This document shows positions 1 through 9,175 of a DNA stretch of 10,607 nucleotides, piece after piece. The notes beneath the pieces were generated by a model that did not search any database, was not told where the DNA came from, and saw nothing but the letters and a program-made list of their open reading frames with translations. Source of the stretch: Smittium mucronatum. Lineage: Eukaryota > Kickxellomycota > Harpellomycetes > Harpellales > Legeriomycetaceae. Position 1 is the first letter of the stretch. Each line of letters begins with the position of its first letter. The stretch is from positions 1-10,607 of the forward strand of contig LSSL01002503.1 in the NCBI GenBank assembly GCA_001953115.1, read 5' to 3'. The position numbers and the translations under genes were made by a program.

Positions 1-3000
1 GTTTTAGAATAATAAATATTGATTTTTCTAAAACAAAATTTTATTTGATTTTATTAAAATAAAGAATATTCCTCCTAAAGTTTGAGGGCTAGATAAGCAA
101 TATAAATCCTCGAAAATACAAAATCTATTTAAAATTTTGGGCTACGATAAATATTTCACGATTTATATACTCTAATTTTCAACGATACAACATAATAAAA
201 TGTAATTATTAATTTAAAAAAATGATTTTGGTATTTAATACTTAAATTTTATAATAGAAATTTATATACCATTTCATTTTTCAAGATGATTAAAAAAAAT
301 AAACAGTTTTAAAACTAAATAAGCGGGCAAATATGAAAAAAACTTATTTAATTAATAATATCGCAAAATAATTAATTTATAATAATTTTTTAAAGGGTCT
401 GTAGCATAAACACAATAAACAACAATTTGAATTTGAATTCAATATGAGTACCATTTTAAATTAAATTACACTTTCATACTTATACAAAAATATATAGAGA
501 TACAGTGAAATTTATTATTAAATGATAGAAATAAAAAAAAAATTAATATAAATAATCACGAAACTATGATGTTTAAAGAGGGTAAAATATTATTTTTTAA
601 TAAATATTAACCAAAATATATGAAATACATTTTAAATTTAAAATATCAGGAGCTTACCTTAAGATATATACTTGTATTATTTCAGGCTTAAGAATCAATT
701 GATACATATTATTGAATGATCGATAAAATTTTAATACATAAATTTCTTTTACTAAAAAACTAATTAAATAGGTAAATAAGCAAAAATTTAGAAAAATATA
801 TTCAGAATTTGATTTTTGTCAAGCTTTTGGAAGTTTTTTTTTTAATTTAAATAAAATTTATCTAAGAAATTTATCTACTAGAGTCATTTGTACAATAAAT
901 TTTTTATTTAGACTAATCACCAAGATCAAAAAAATATTTTTAGCAAAATCCCCATCTGGTTTGAAAATTATTTTTTAAAAATCTTTGGGTCGGAAAAACT
1001 TATCTATATTCAAATAAAAACAAAATTTAGAGTGTTTTATAAATAAATAAATTTGATAATAACGTAAAAATATATGATCATATTTGAATAATTAACATCT
1101 TAAGAATTTAGATATATTTTGAGGAAAAAATATGAAATTTTAAGGCAAAATTCACGTTTATTTATAAAAAAATTCAAAATTTGTAAATAATGATTTATAT
1201 AAAATTAATTCAAAAATTTATTCGTATTTATTCATTTTTATCCTAATTAATTAATTATTTTAATACATGCTTGAAATTCATTAATATAACGCAAAAAAAA
1301 AGGTGATCAACTGCAGTTTATAAAAACTAAGATTTTTAGAATCTCGATTTTCAATATTTAATTAAAAGATGGATAAAAGAAATGCGAAAATTATTCGTTA
1401 TTTAACAGAGAAATAATATTAAATCTAAGAACCTTAGATATATATTTTAGTTTAGATGAAAGGTGTTTTTTATTTAAAATATTATAAAAAATATTATCTT
1501 TAATTATTTTACAATATTAAATTAAAAAAATTTATGCATATGAGGTTAATTTTAAATCCATTATTTTTATAATTTATCTTTCATAATACTAAAAATATAT
1601 ATACGAATATGCTGAATAGAGAAATATAATCAAAAAAATAATATCATAATTGCTATTTTGATCAAAAATTATTATAATTAATAAATTATTGGAGATTTTA
1701 AAATTTATATTGAGGTTTTTTTGAAGAATTATTAATTAGAATATTTTTCAAATAAATATTATAAAAAGTTATTAGAGTATCTTTAAGTGATATAGAGATA
1801 TAATCTAGAATTTTTATAAATGAAGATTTATAGTACTATCAGATAATGTCAATTTAAAATTTAAAATTCTAGTATACTGTTTATCATATTAACTAGAAAA
1901 ATTAAAATTAAAATTTATAATTTTTTTACGGTGTTAGTTTTAAAAAAAAATGTATAGAAAAAAAATGACATACTTAATTTGTGAAGGATTATATTATAAT
2001 AAACCCATATAATAATAAAAATGGTCAAAAAATTTTATTAGTTTTAAATTGTTTTAAAATATATAAAAACTTAGTCTGCTTTATTTATTTTAAAACTAAT
2101 ATATGAAAGTTTATAAATTATGATTAGTAAAATTTCCGTATTTTGTTTGATATAAAAAAATAATTGGCATTCCACATTTAATTGAGTATATCTAATAAAA
2201 AAATTCTAGAATATTTTATTGAAACAGATATTAATAAAAAAATTTCTCTATTTTTTTTTTAAATTTGAAAACCTAATATATTCTCACCTATGATATAATT
2301 GATTTTTAATTATAAAATTCTAATAAATTAATCTTCCTTTAAAATTTTTTTTTGTAAAATACTTGAATTTTTGAATAAATACATTTTCGATAATTTTCGT
2401 AAGTTAAAACTTCATAATAATTGCATTATAACATTTTGTATTTGAAAAATTTACTAATCGATGTTATTATTGTTATACATAATTGAGAATTTGTAGCTAA
2501 ATTTAATCTGAGATAAGAAATGTTAGCAAAATTAATAGCTATGTTTGACATGTAAGATACTATACTATTTCTATTGATTTTTTAGTTAACCGATTTTTAG
2601 AACCAGAATATATATAATTAAAATAAAATTATACAAAGCTTTTTATAACAAAATGGTAAAAATAAAAATTGATGTTTTGTGTTTTTATTTAAAATTAAAA
2701 TAGTTTTTATTTAAAATAATCAGCAGGAGACTAAAATCCTGGAATTTTTTATGAAAATTTTAATATAAATAATGTATCGGGATTTAAATACAAAACTAAA
2801 AGTTCAGAAATTATTATGATGAATTCCATTAATTAATATAAAATAAAAATCTAATATAAATGATATTATTGTTACCTTTAATAATATGTATTTTACAAAA
2901 AAAATTGGGATTAGTTTAATTATAATTGAATAAACCGAAAAATCCACATTATCGCTAAATATATAAAAGCTTTCCCGGAAATAATTAATAGGTATTTCTA

Positions 3001-3062
3001 TGTTTTGAAAAACGAAATTTTGAATTATTTACAAAAATGTTTTCTATGACTAAAATAAATTG

Positions 3063-3091
3063 AAAAATAAAAATAAAAATAAAATAAAAAT
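3063..3091. repeat. (AAAAAT)n microsatellite
   Basis: Five head-to-tail units of AAAAAT, the fourth one base shorter. It is a typical simple repeat of AT-rich eukaryotic DNA, with no evidence of function. Confidence 0.75.
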
Positions 3092-5701
3092 AGATTTTTT
3101 ACTTATAATAGAAAAATAGAATCATATTTAATAGAAAATAAATAGAAAATTAAATTTTAGACTTATTTGTGTAGAATTTTAATATTAAAAAAATTAATTA
3201 GCAACACATTTAATATTAAAAAACATTCGATCTCTTATTTTTTATCTTTTTTAATAAAATGAAATATGATTTTATTATATTTATTAATTTTTTAGATTAA
3301 TAAGATGATTTTTTTTAAATAATTTCTAAAATATATTTATTAAAAAGAGCCATATCGTTACTTTTTTTTTTACTAATTTATAGTCTTTAAGAATATAATG
3401 GACCGGATTTATTAAAATATTGATTAGAAAAATTTATCAGCCATTATTTGTAGATTTGTATTTCAATTTTTAAAAATTAAACTAATCAATATAATTTTAC
3501 TATGTTAAAAATTATTACAATTAATTTATATTTTAAATTAGAATTTATTTATTTCTACCGAAAATTCCGATTTTCAAAAAAAACTGATTCAAAATATTAA
3601 AAATAAAAAATAATTATTAAAAATATAATTATGAAGATTTTCTAATATTTTATAAATTTATTGAGTTGTAATAAAAGTTAAAATAGGAATAAGATTTGAG
3701 ACCAATAATTAACTTTTTTTTTTATCTATATAAGGATTTATAATAAAATTAAAAAAAAAATTCATAAATAAGATTTAGATGTAAAATTGGGCTTAAAATG
3801 CTAAAAGATATTTAAAATAATATTTTTAGACTAAATTTTTTTCATTTATGACTGAATTTTTTCCTCCTATATCTTATTTAATAGAGATAAATATAATGTG
3901 AATTGAATAAAAAAATTCACATGATATTTTTAATGTGAAAACTAAAAATTATTATTCATCTAAAAAATCTAAATTTAAAAATACATTAAATTTATTTATA
4001 TTTAACCATTTTAATGTTTATTGTAAAACAAGAATAAAAACTTATACAAATTTAAAGTTAAATGAAAATTTAAAATTCAGAAAAGAAAAGCAAAATAATT
4101 GACTACTATGATATGTGAGACTCTTAGGCATAAAGGATGATTATTACAAAAATCATTATATTTAGACTTACCACAATCTGTATCCATCTATAGAACTAAA
4201 TATTTTTCAAAATTTTATTATTTTTATATTACCGCATTATTATTTTATATATTTGATTTTTTATATTTAAAAAAATCTAATAATTGAAATTAAGATTTCC
4301 AAGTAAAAAGTATAAAATAATTTTTTTATTTAAATCATATTATGGCTATAAATCTGATTATTACATAAATTTATATATTTGATAAATATGTAAAATAAAC
4401 TGACTAAATTATATTTACCGAATTTTAATTGGAAAAAAAAAACTAAAAAAAAACTTCATGCTAATTTTTGAATGAAAAGAATGTATATTTATATACAATA
4501 ATAGATAACTTAACTTAATCATAAATGAATTGCTATATTATAATATAATTAATAATATTATTCAATGATTTTTGTTAAAAATCATATAAATCAAATGATA
4601 TTTATTCCATAATATGATATTTGATCATAAAATGAAATGTATCTTAAATTTTAAGAATTTATTTGTGAATTGAGATAGATTTTTTTTATTAAAAAAATAT
4701 TTATGATGGTATCTAGAAATTTTTCAATATTTTTTTTCCAAAGGCATTAAGAAAAGACAAATGGCAGTGTCAAAAAATATGATAACTTATTTATCTTTAT
4801 ATGTTAAAAATAATATTTAAAAATAATCATCTTTTAGAAAAAAATTGGTAGTTAAAATGCTATAAAGACTAATCGGAAAGGATTAAATAGACTTTTATTA
4901 TATTATATAAGTTATTTGAAGCAAAGATTTAAATTTAAAAAGCTTTCTATTTATCTCTCAACAATCATAAGAAGAAAGTTATGAAAAATTTTAGTCAAAA
5001 GTGATTTTAAAAAATATAAATCAAAATATTCTTGAGTTCATTTCTTCTTTATAATAAGTATATCGTGGTACGGATATATTTTTTATTAACTAATTTTAAA
5101 AATATTAAAATTTGATAAACCTAGTTTTTATTAGGCTTATTTTTTTTTTTGGTAGGATGGAAATAAATGTTAATTCTTTTTGAATTTTCTAATAAAAATG
5201 TCGAATTTTCTAAGTTTTCCGTAAAATAAAAAATAATTTATCATTATAAAAAAGAAAAAATACTCTATAATGCACCACAGCAATAAAAAAAGCTTTTTTT
5301 AATACCAGAATTTTTTTAGCGTTTATGGAAATAAATAAATGAAAGGTCATAAGATTTTTTGGAAAAAAAATATTACGTTTTTAAAATAAATTCTAAGTAA
5401 TTAAATTAATTTTCTTAGTATAATTATAGATTTTTTGATTTAAAACCTTTAAATAAAACGTTTTTAGAATGTTTTTCCATTAAAAATAAATGATAAAGGG
5501 GGTAAAATTGTTAAAAAAAATGCCCTATTAATATAAATATTGATTTTTGTGAGTGTAAAAGGTCATAAATCTATAAAATTTTATTTTCAAAACTTTGAAA
5601 CTATTAAATTTTTTAAGCTAATACCTAAAAAATCGGAGCTGAAAGTTAAATTCAATACGAAGAAAAATAAAGCTAAAATTTAAATTTGAAAAAATTTGTT
5701 T

Positions 5702-5707
5702 TTTATT
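5702..5707 (-). terminator. Possible poly(A) signal of the secreted-protein gene
   Basis: TTTATT on the plus strand reads AATAAA on the minus strand, about 80 bp downstream of the stop codon of the 85-residue secreted-protein gene. The position suits a cleavage and polyadenylation signal. The hexamer is common by chance in such AT-rich DNA, so only its placement supports the call. Confidence 0.3.
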
Positions 5708-5787
5708 TAGAAAAAGGATAATTCGCTAAAAAAATTGATATTAATTACTGAATCGCTACTTTATAAAATATTTTTCATTTAATTTAA

Positions 5788-6045
5788 TTAGTTTAATCTT
5801 AGTCTACAACTAGCATTTCCACGAGTTCCAACACAGAAATAGCTGTTTTTGCACTTTTGAAGTTTGAATTTTCCGTGTTCGCATCTGTAAATGGACTTGC
5901 TTTGGTCAGAAGGACAGAAACTAGTGCCTTTTTTGCACAATCCATGGTTTGCGAACTGGTAATTGTTTGGGGTTAGAGCTGAAGATAGTTGTAAAAAGCT
6001 CATTACAAGGAAAATAACAGTGAAAATAGATTTGGTTGAAAACAT
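5788..6045 (-). CDS. Small secreted cysteine-rich protein, CBM19-like (candidate effector)
   Basis: The 85-residue product starts with a clear signal peptide: a basic residue at 5, a hydrophobic core at about 7-20 (IFTVIFLVMSFLQL) and a likely cut after Ala23 in LSSA-LT. The mature part of about 62 residues has six cysteines at 37, 44, 55, 65, 71 and 80, spaced C-x6-C-x10-C-x9-C-x5-C-x8-C, with the stop five residues after the last. Three disulphides in an extracellular protein are likely. The pattern C-x-x-G, then Y-x-C-x-x-G-x-(W/F) and two later cysteines, recalls the chitin-binding CBM19 fold of fungal chitinases, but the family's usual Trp is Phe60 here, so sugar binding is inference. 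The ATG is preceded by a run of A (good context), and TAA ends the frame. GC by hand count is 93 of 258 (36%), well above the flanks, which argues for selection. It appears to be a single exon. It could be an effector that binds or hides chitin, an antimicrobial peptide or another secreted peptide. I am sure it is a secreted protein gene and unsure of its role. Confidence 0.85.
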   Translation of the reverse strand: MFSTKSIFTVIFLVMSFLQLSSALTPNNYQFANHGLCKKGTSFCPSDQSKSIYRCEHGKFKLQKCKNSYFCVGTRGNASCRLRLN

Positions 6046-6133
6046 TTTTTATTTAAAATCGGTTAGATATTTGAATGAGCTCTTTCAAGTACAAATAAAT
6101 TTGATACTGATGCTATTATGGAATAAGGGAGGG

Positions 6134-6141
6134 TATTTATA
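6134..6141 (-). promoter_or_regulatory. TATA box of the secreted-protein gene
   Basis: The minus strand reads TATAAATA about 90 bp upstream of the ATG at 6045. It is followed by the pyrimidine-rich stretch CCCTCCCTTATTCC (roughly 6119-6132), an arrangement often seen just upstream of transcription starts in fungal genes. This would put the start near 6100-6110 and give a leader of about 60 nt. TATA-like strings are abundant here; the pairing with the CT-rich stretch and the gene makes this one credible. Confidence 0.5.
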
Positions 6142-6398
6142 AATTTTTTATTTATAATTATATTTTCTAATCTATTTTTTGGAAAAAACTTAATATCAAA
6201 TAGGAGCTGATTTTTATTTAATACTCTTACTTAGTAGCTTAACTTCGGATTGTTTTTTATATCATATTTTTATCTCTAAAATACAGCATCAGATAATCAA
6301 TGATAAATAAGATTGTTTCACTTCATTAATTAAAAATATTACGTAATTATAATTAATCCCATTGCACATAATTGAATTTTAGTGTCAGTATCTGATTA

Positions 6399-6427
6399 GG
6401 GGAACATGGAGAAAGGGTTGGGGGGTG
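6399..6427 (-). promoter_or_regulatory. CT-rich tract upstream of the secreted-protein gene
   Basis: The minus strand carries a run of C and T (with CACCCCCC, CAACCC and CTCC elements) about 355-380 bp upstream of the ATG at 6045, inside otherwise AT-only DNA. It is visibly the most G/C-dense short tract between the secreted-protein gene and the sulfotransferase-like relic. It could be an upstream regulatory element or nucleosome-excluding tract. It matches no specific factor site that I recognise. Confidence 0.25.
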
Positions 6428-6585
6428 TATTAGTAATTTATATTGTTAAATTACAATTAGTAATTTTTTAAAAAACGATGTGAGCTAATAATAAGTTGCC
6501 AATAAAAATAATTGTTGAGTTGGTGAATTTTTAAGATAATGTTGATTGATTTTTTTCTGTAAATAAAAAAGACATTTAATTTAAA

Positions 6586-7113
6586 TTAAGCCCCTGAGTT
6601 GGGATGTTTTGTTGATGAGTTACACATGAAATCAATCATATTTCGATTAAAATCAATTGTGTAAATTTGATTTAAAGCTTTTAATTGTTGGGGATTAATA
6701 GGTGAAATTATTTATTTCAAAAGTCTATTAGTATAAGGGCTAAATATTTTTTCAACATTTAATGTTTGAACATATCTCCGGAGTGATATCTAAATTTTAA
6801 GAGACCAATTGTGAAAAAAATAAATAATTAGATGAAACAAAAACTAAAAGGTTCTCTTTGAAAAGTTTGAATAAGCTTACTTATTTTACAAGATTGAACA
6901 CAGATATATTTAATTGTTATACTATTGAGATCAAATAGAAAAAAACATGGGGTTTTTTAGAATGAGATACTTAAAGAATTCTAATGGGGGTGTTTTTTGG
7001 ATATGAAAAAATAGGTAAAGAACTAAAGTTTGAATCTGCAAATCAATTTGTGGATAATCGGCCTCAAATATCTTTTGCTTAAAAGTCTTGCTAAAATATG
7101 AAGACCAAATTAA
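6586..7113 (-). pseudogene. Broken frame, possibly a sulfotransferase relic
   Basis: One minus-strand frame keeps long coding-like pieces separated by stops. The first runs from 7113 to a TGA at 6931-6933 (60 codons, including KTFKQKIFEADYPQIDLQ and then FFHIQKTPPLEFFKYLI). Short pieces follow at 6847-6876 and 6793-6843. Then come 6715-6789 (25 codons, with LRRYVQTLNVEKIFSPY) and 6586-6711 (41 codons plus stop, with INPQQLKALNQIYTIDF). HIQKT at 6991-7005 followed by F and a basic-x-L stretch resembles the 5' PAPS-binding loop HIQKTGGTTF of heparan-sulfate 6-O-type sulfotransferases, and the last piece resembles their C-terminal LN-x-x-D-helix. Against this, the loop's Gly-Gly is Pro-Pro and the middle of the domain, normally well over 150 residues, is missing. 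A TTTTAG acceptor-like site lies at 7091-7096 on the minus strand, just before KTFKQK. It could be a decayed gene, exons with unresolved introns, or chance in AT-rich DNA. Confidence 0.3.
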
Positions 7114-7118
7114 TTATT

Positions 7119-7334
7119 TTATAATATTAACAATGCAAGATTAAAGTTTTTTTTTACTGGATTTTTAAACTTTACATAGTAATTCAGAATTAGAATTAGA
7201 AATAAATAAAACAGATAATAATCGGGAAAAAAAGTAAAAATCGACCCATTTGGTAAAATTAAATATGTACGGAAATTTAGTTTTGTTCTATTGTTGCAAA
7301 TTCTATTCTTCTGGAAAGGTTGTTGTTTTTTCAT
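7119..7334 (-). CDS. 71-codon ORF with one membrane segment, doubtful
   Basis: The frame has an ATG start, a basic Asn/Lys/Arg-rich N-terminus of about 25 residues (MKKQQPFQKNRICNNR) and a hydrophobic stretch at about 42-53 (FYLFLILILNYY), then Lys/Asn-rich sequence to the stop. A short basic tail followed by a membrane segment is the layout of a type II Golgi enzyme, and the frame lies just upstream of, and on the same strand as, the sulfotransferase-like pieces, so it could be the first exon of that gene. The two are in different frames. An intron using the acceptor at 7091-7096 would need a donor such as GTTTAA at 7165-7170, which is weak. GTAAAG near 7174 is a better donor sequence but gives the wrong phase. 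The composition is what AT-rich noncoding DNA also yields, so it may not be a gene. Confidence 0.25.
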   Translation of the reverse strand: MKKQQPFQKNRICNNRTKLNFRTYLILPNGSIFTFFPDYYLFYLFLILILNYYVKFKNPVKKNFNLALLIL

Positions 7335-7726
7335 ACATTTTTAACTTAAGATTTAGGAAATTATTTTTACCCCTATTAACTTCAGCTTAAATAATATCGA
7401 TTATTTACATTTATATAACTAAACAATACTATTTCATCTGAGAAACTAAAAAGACAAATATTTACTGATTATACTATTATTGAATGGACGTGATTATTAA
7501 CTGATAAATATTTAAATTTATACAAGATGAAAATTATAACGAAGTGGTTAAAATGAAAGCGCAGCTCAATTTTTAGAAACTCTCTTTTCTTGTATCAAAA
7601 TAATCATATTTGCTTTCCATTCATTTAAGAAAAATTGCCAAAAAAAAATCAAAGCAAATCATTTTCAAGGAACTTATTTTTTTCCTATGTGAAAAAATTA
7701 CTGACAAATAATATTGGTTGATTTTT

Positions 7727-7795
7727 ATGAGTACAAGCCTTTTTCTGGTATTTATTTTTTTTTCACCATTATGCGTTATTTCGACCAATTTTTAA
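7727..7795 (+). pseudogene. Signal-peptide-like start, broken
   Basis: ATG opens 22 codons that form a textbook secretion signal: a short polar N-terminus, a core LFLVFIFFSPLCV, then ISTNF, then TAA at 7793-7795. The same frame stays coding-like past the TAA (LFKVLLGKIN) up to a strong 5' splice sequence, GTAAGT, at 7827. A CAG at 7892-7894 would close a 68-nt intron, and the phase then matches the 67-codon open frame ending at 8073. This suggests a second small secreted-protein gene with one intron, disabled by a stop that a single C-to-T change (CAA to TAA) could make. It could equally be a chance hydrophobic frame in T-rich DNA. Confidence 0.3.
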
Positions 7796-7872
7796 TTGTT
7801 TAAAGTTTTGTTGGGTAAAATAAATAGTAAGTTTGACATTGAAAAATGGAGCTACAGATAGGAATAATTTGA

Positions 7873-8073
7873 TATCTTGAATCCAATAAATCAGCTTTTA
7901 AATCTTTTTATGATTCTAATCAGCCATACTATGTCAGAATTGGAAAACTGGAAAAAAAATGGTTCAAATGTTCTGGTCTAATCTTCAAAAAGGCTTCTAA
8001 TTCTGATGCCCATGAAAAAAAAATCAAAAATCAAAAACTGTTCTATATAACAATAACACCATTCAAAATTTAA
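7873..8073 (+). pseudogene. 67-codon open frame, probable exon of unknown protein
   Basis: The frame is open from after a TGA at 7870-7872 to a TAA at 8071-8073, with no initiator ATG. The peptide is mixed in composition and not low-complexity: AFKSFYDSNQPYYVRIGKLE, then KKWFKCSGLIFKKASNSDAH, ending in FYITITPFKI. It has one cysteine, several aromatics and a run of charged residues, and might be a small beta-rich domain, but I recognise no family. An ATG at 7846 lies in the same frame, but the TGA at 7870 separates it. The upstream signal-peptide piece could feed into this frame through an intron at 7827-7894. I class it as a pseudogene only because no intact route from a start codon exists. 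An unlisted exon structure could make it functional. Confidence 0.3.
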
Positions 8074-8110
8074 AGACAATTAGTTAAAATTTTTGATACT
8101 TGATTAGCTA

Positions 8111-8695
8111 ATGTATCTGAATAAAAAATATCTGCCAGCCATTAATATAAAAGTTCACTAACATTGTGATACTTTATGTTTAGCCATATGGGAGATTCTC
8201 TTAGAGAGCGGGCACTTTACTATTAAATTTTTACTACTTTCCTAATCCGATAAATTAAATGTTTTATTTATAAAATTATTGGGTGATTCAAATTTTGAAC
8301 TACAAAAAGAAATACTTTATTGGGAAAATGCTGATTATTTATTAGGGCTAGTATGTTTATATATTTTTATTGGCCTGGCTTTGATTAAATTTTATTTGGT
8401 CAATGGTTTCTATAGTATAAAAAAGTTTGGTCTATAAAAGAATCACCCATATGGAATATAAACAAAACGGAAACTGAACTGACATTGGCTGGAACCTTAT
8501 AGCCACCAGAAGGCATCTTCATCAGACGGAAAAACGAACTTAAAGAAAAAATAACAAAAAAAAAGACACCTGGTCAAAAATAAATATTTTGGTTTTCCAT
8601 TATATGAAGTGGAAAATCTAAATAAAACTAGTCAACTACATTTCTTCTCTGTCTTTGGTTTATTCTTGCTTTATATATTATTTAATTATTGTTGA
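8111..8695 (+). pseudogene. Broken coding-like frame, unknown protein
   Basis: One plus-strand frame carries an ATG at 8111 and successive stop-free pieces. They are 16 codons, a TAA at 8159, 27 codons (with LAIWEILLESGHFTIKF), a TAA at 8243, 63 codons at 8246-8434 (NVLFIKLLGDSNFELQKEIL, then WENADYLLGL), further stops at 8435, 8459 and 8480, then 23 codons (HWLEPYSHQKASSSDGK), a TAA at 8552, and 46 codons ending at a TGA at 8693 (FGFPLYEVENLNKTSQLH). The middle piece looks like a helical, armadillo-type segment, but I cannot name a family. A good fungal-type intron, GTATGT at 8351 to CTATAG at 8415 (65 nt), would leave the first frame and open 28 codons (YKKVWSIKESPIWNINKTE) to a TAG at 8500. 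So this is either a multi-exon gene or a decaying one. The stop density in this frame, from 8246 to 9196, is less than half that expected by my rough count for this composition. Confidence 0.35.
8351..8415 (+). other. Candidate spliceosomal intron
   Basis: The sequence starts GTATGT, ends in the pyrimidine-rich TTTCTATAG, contains a GATTAAAT-like branch region and is 65 nt long, typical of fungal introns. It leaves the upstream coding-like frame in phase 0 after LLGL and enters a 28-codon open frame. Without transcript data it is a prediction. Confidence 0.35.
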
Positions 8696-8799
8696 TTATT
8701 AATTTTTAAACAAATAAGATAAAAAAAAAGGTAGCGTAAATGATCTATATTTTTTAATTATTATGATTATTTTTTTTATTTAATTCAAACAATTCATAG

Positions 8800-9040
8800 T
8801 TCTTATCCCGATTTGCTAAGCGATCATGGATTAAACCATCGTTCTTTACCTTTAAGCCAAGATGATTCACCTCTTAACAGAGATTCATTTTATGGGATAA
8901 AATCCGAACTAAATAAACCAAAGATCCATTTTAATATCCATAATAAAGTCTTTCAACAAAAAAGTAAAGCTAAAATACTTTCAAAAACATGCATTTCCCC
9001 AGCCAAATCTAAAAAACAAAAAGGGGCTCATTATTTATAA
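8800..9040 (+). CDS. Probable terminal exon, polar basic C-terminus, unknown
   Basis: This frame is open from 8744 to a TAA at 9038-9040 (98 codons) and contains no ATG, so it is not a complete gene as it stands. A T-rich tract followed by ATTCATAG makes a plausible 3' splice site at 8798-8799, so I start the exon at 8800. The peptide is hydrophilic and far from the I/N/F/Y mix of random AT-rich sequence: LLSDHGLNHRSLPLSQDDSP, NRDSFYGIKSELNKPKIHFN, then a Lys/Ser-rich end (KAKILSKTCISPAKSKKQKG). It looks like a disordered, possibly nuclear, basic tail. Local GC is about 30%, above the flanks. It shares its frame with the coding-like pieces at 8111-8695, so it may be the end of the same gene. 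I do not recognise a family. Confidence 0.4.
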
Positions 9041-9064
9041 AGATTATATACTAATTTTAAAAAA

Positions 9065-9175
9065 ATGCATTTTAGTTTTCAGGGATCCAATAGTCAGGTA
9101 GGTGAGTTAATGATATCAATTTCGTTAAAGTATTATGTCAATTTTTATGAAAAGGATCGGGTAAATACAGTATAA
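9065..9175 (+). CDS. 36-codon ORF or exon remnant after the terminal exon
   Basis: ATG opens a short frame (MHFSFQGSNSQVGELMISIS, then LKYYVNFYEKDRVNTV) ending in TAA at 9173-9175. It lies in the same frame as the exon ending at 9040, only eight codons beyond its stop, so it may be the true end of that reading frame after a disabling stop, or a separate exon. A near-ideal pair of 5' splice sequences, CAG|GTAGGT and AG|GTGAGT, sits inside it at 9095-9107. It is too short to call a gene on its own. Confidence 0.2.
   Translation: MHFSFQGSNSQVGELMISISLKYYVNFYEKDRVNTV

Larger units (their letters stand above)
1..5787. other. AT-rich gene desert
   Basis: Nearly 5.8 kb of sequence made of A/T with homopolymer runs and scattered single G or C bases. 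Both strands are dense with stop codons, and I found no open frame of 60 codons starting from a recognisable start codon, no RNA gene and no long repeat. Short TATATA and AATAAA strings are frequent, but they are expected by chance at this composition. The stretch is most simply intergenic DNA or mobile-element sequence decayed beyond recognition, as in AT-rich isochores of some filamentous fungi. I cannot tell whether repeat-induced mutation caused it, because that needs dinucleotide counts against a reference. Confidence 0.7.

Noticed and set aside
4112..4270. Coding-like frame (including RLLGIKDDYYKNHYI and, after a TAG, TYHNLYPSIELNIF).
   Set aside because: The pieces are only 17 and 34 codons, rich in Y/N/I/F as random AT-rich sequence is, with no start and no splice support.
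8111..8350. Identity as an armadillo-domain meiotic protein (SYCP2/Red1-like).
   Set aside because: The resemblance is a general helical, Leu-rich look without a conserved motif I can point to.
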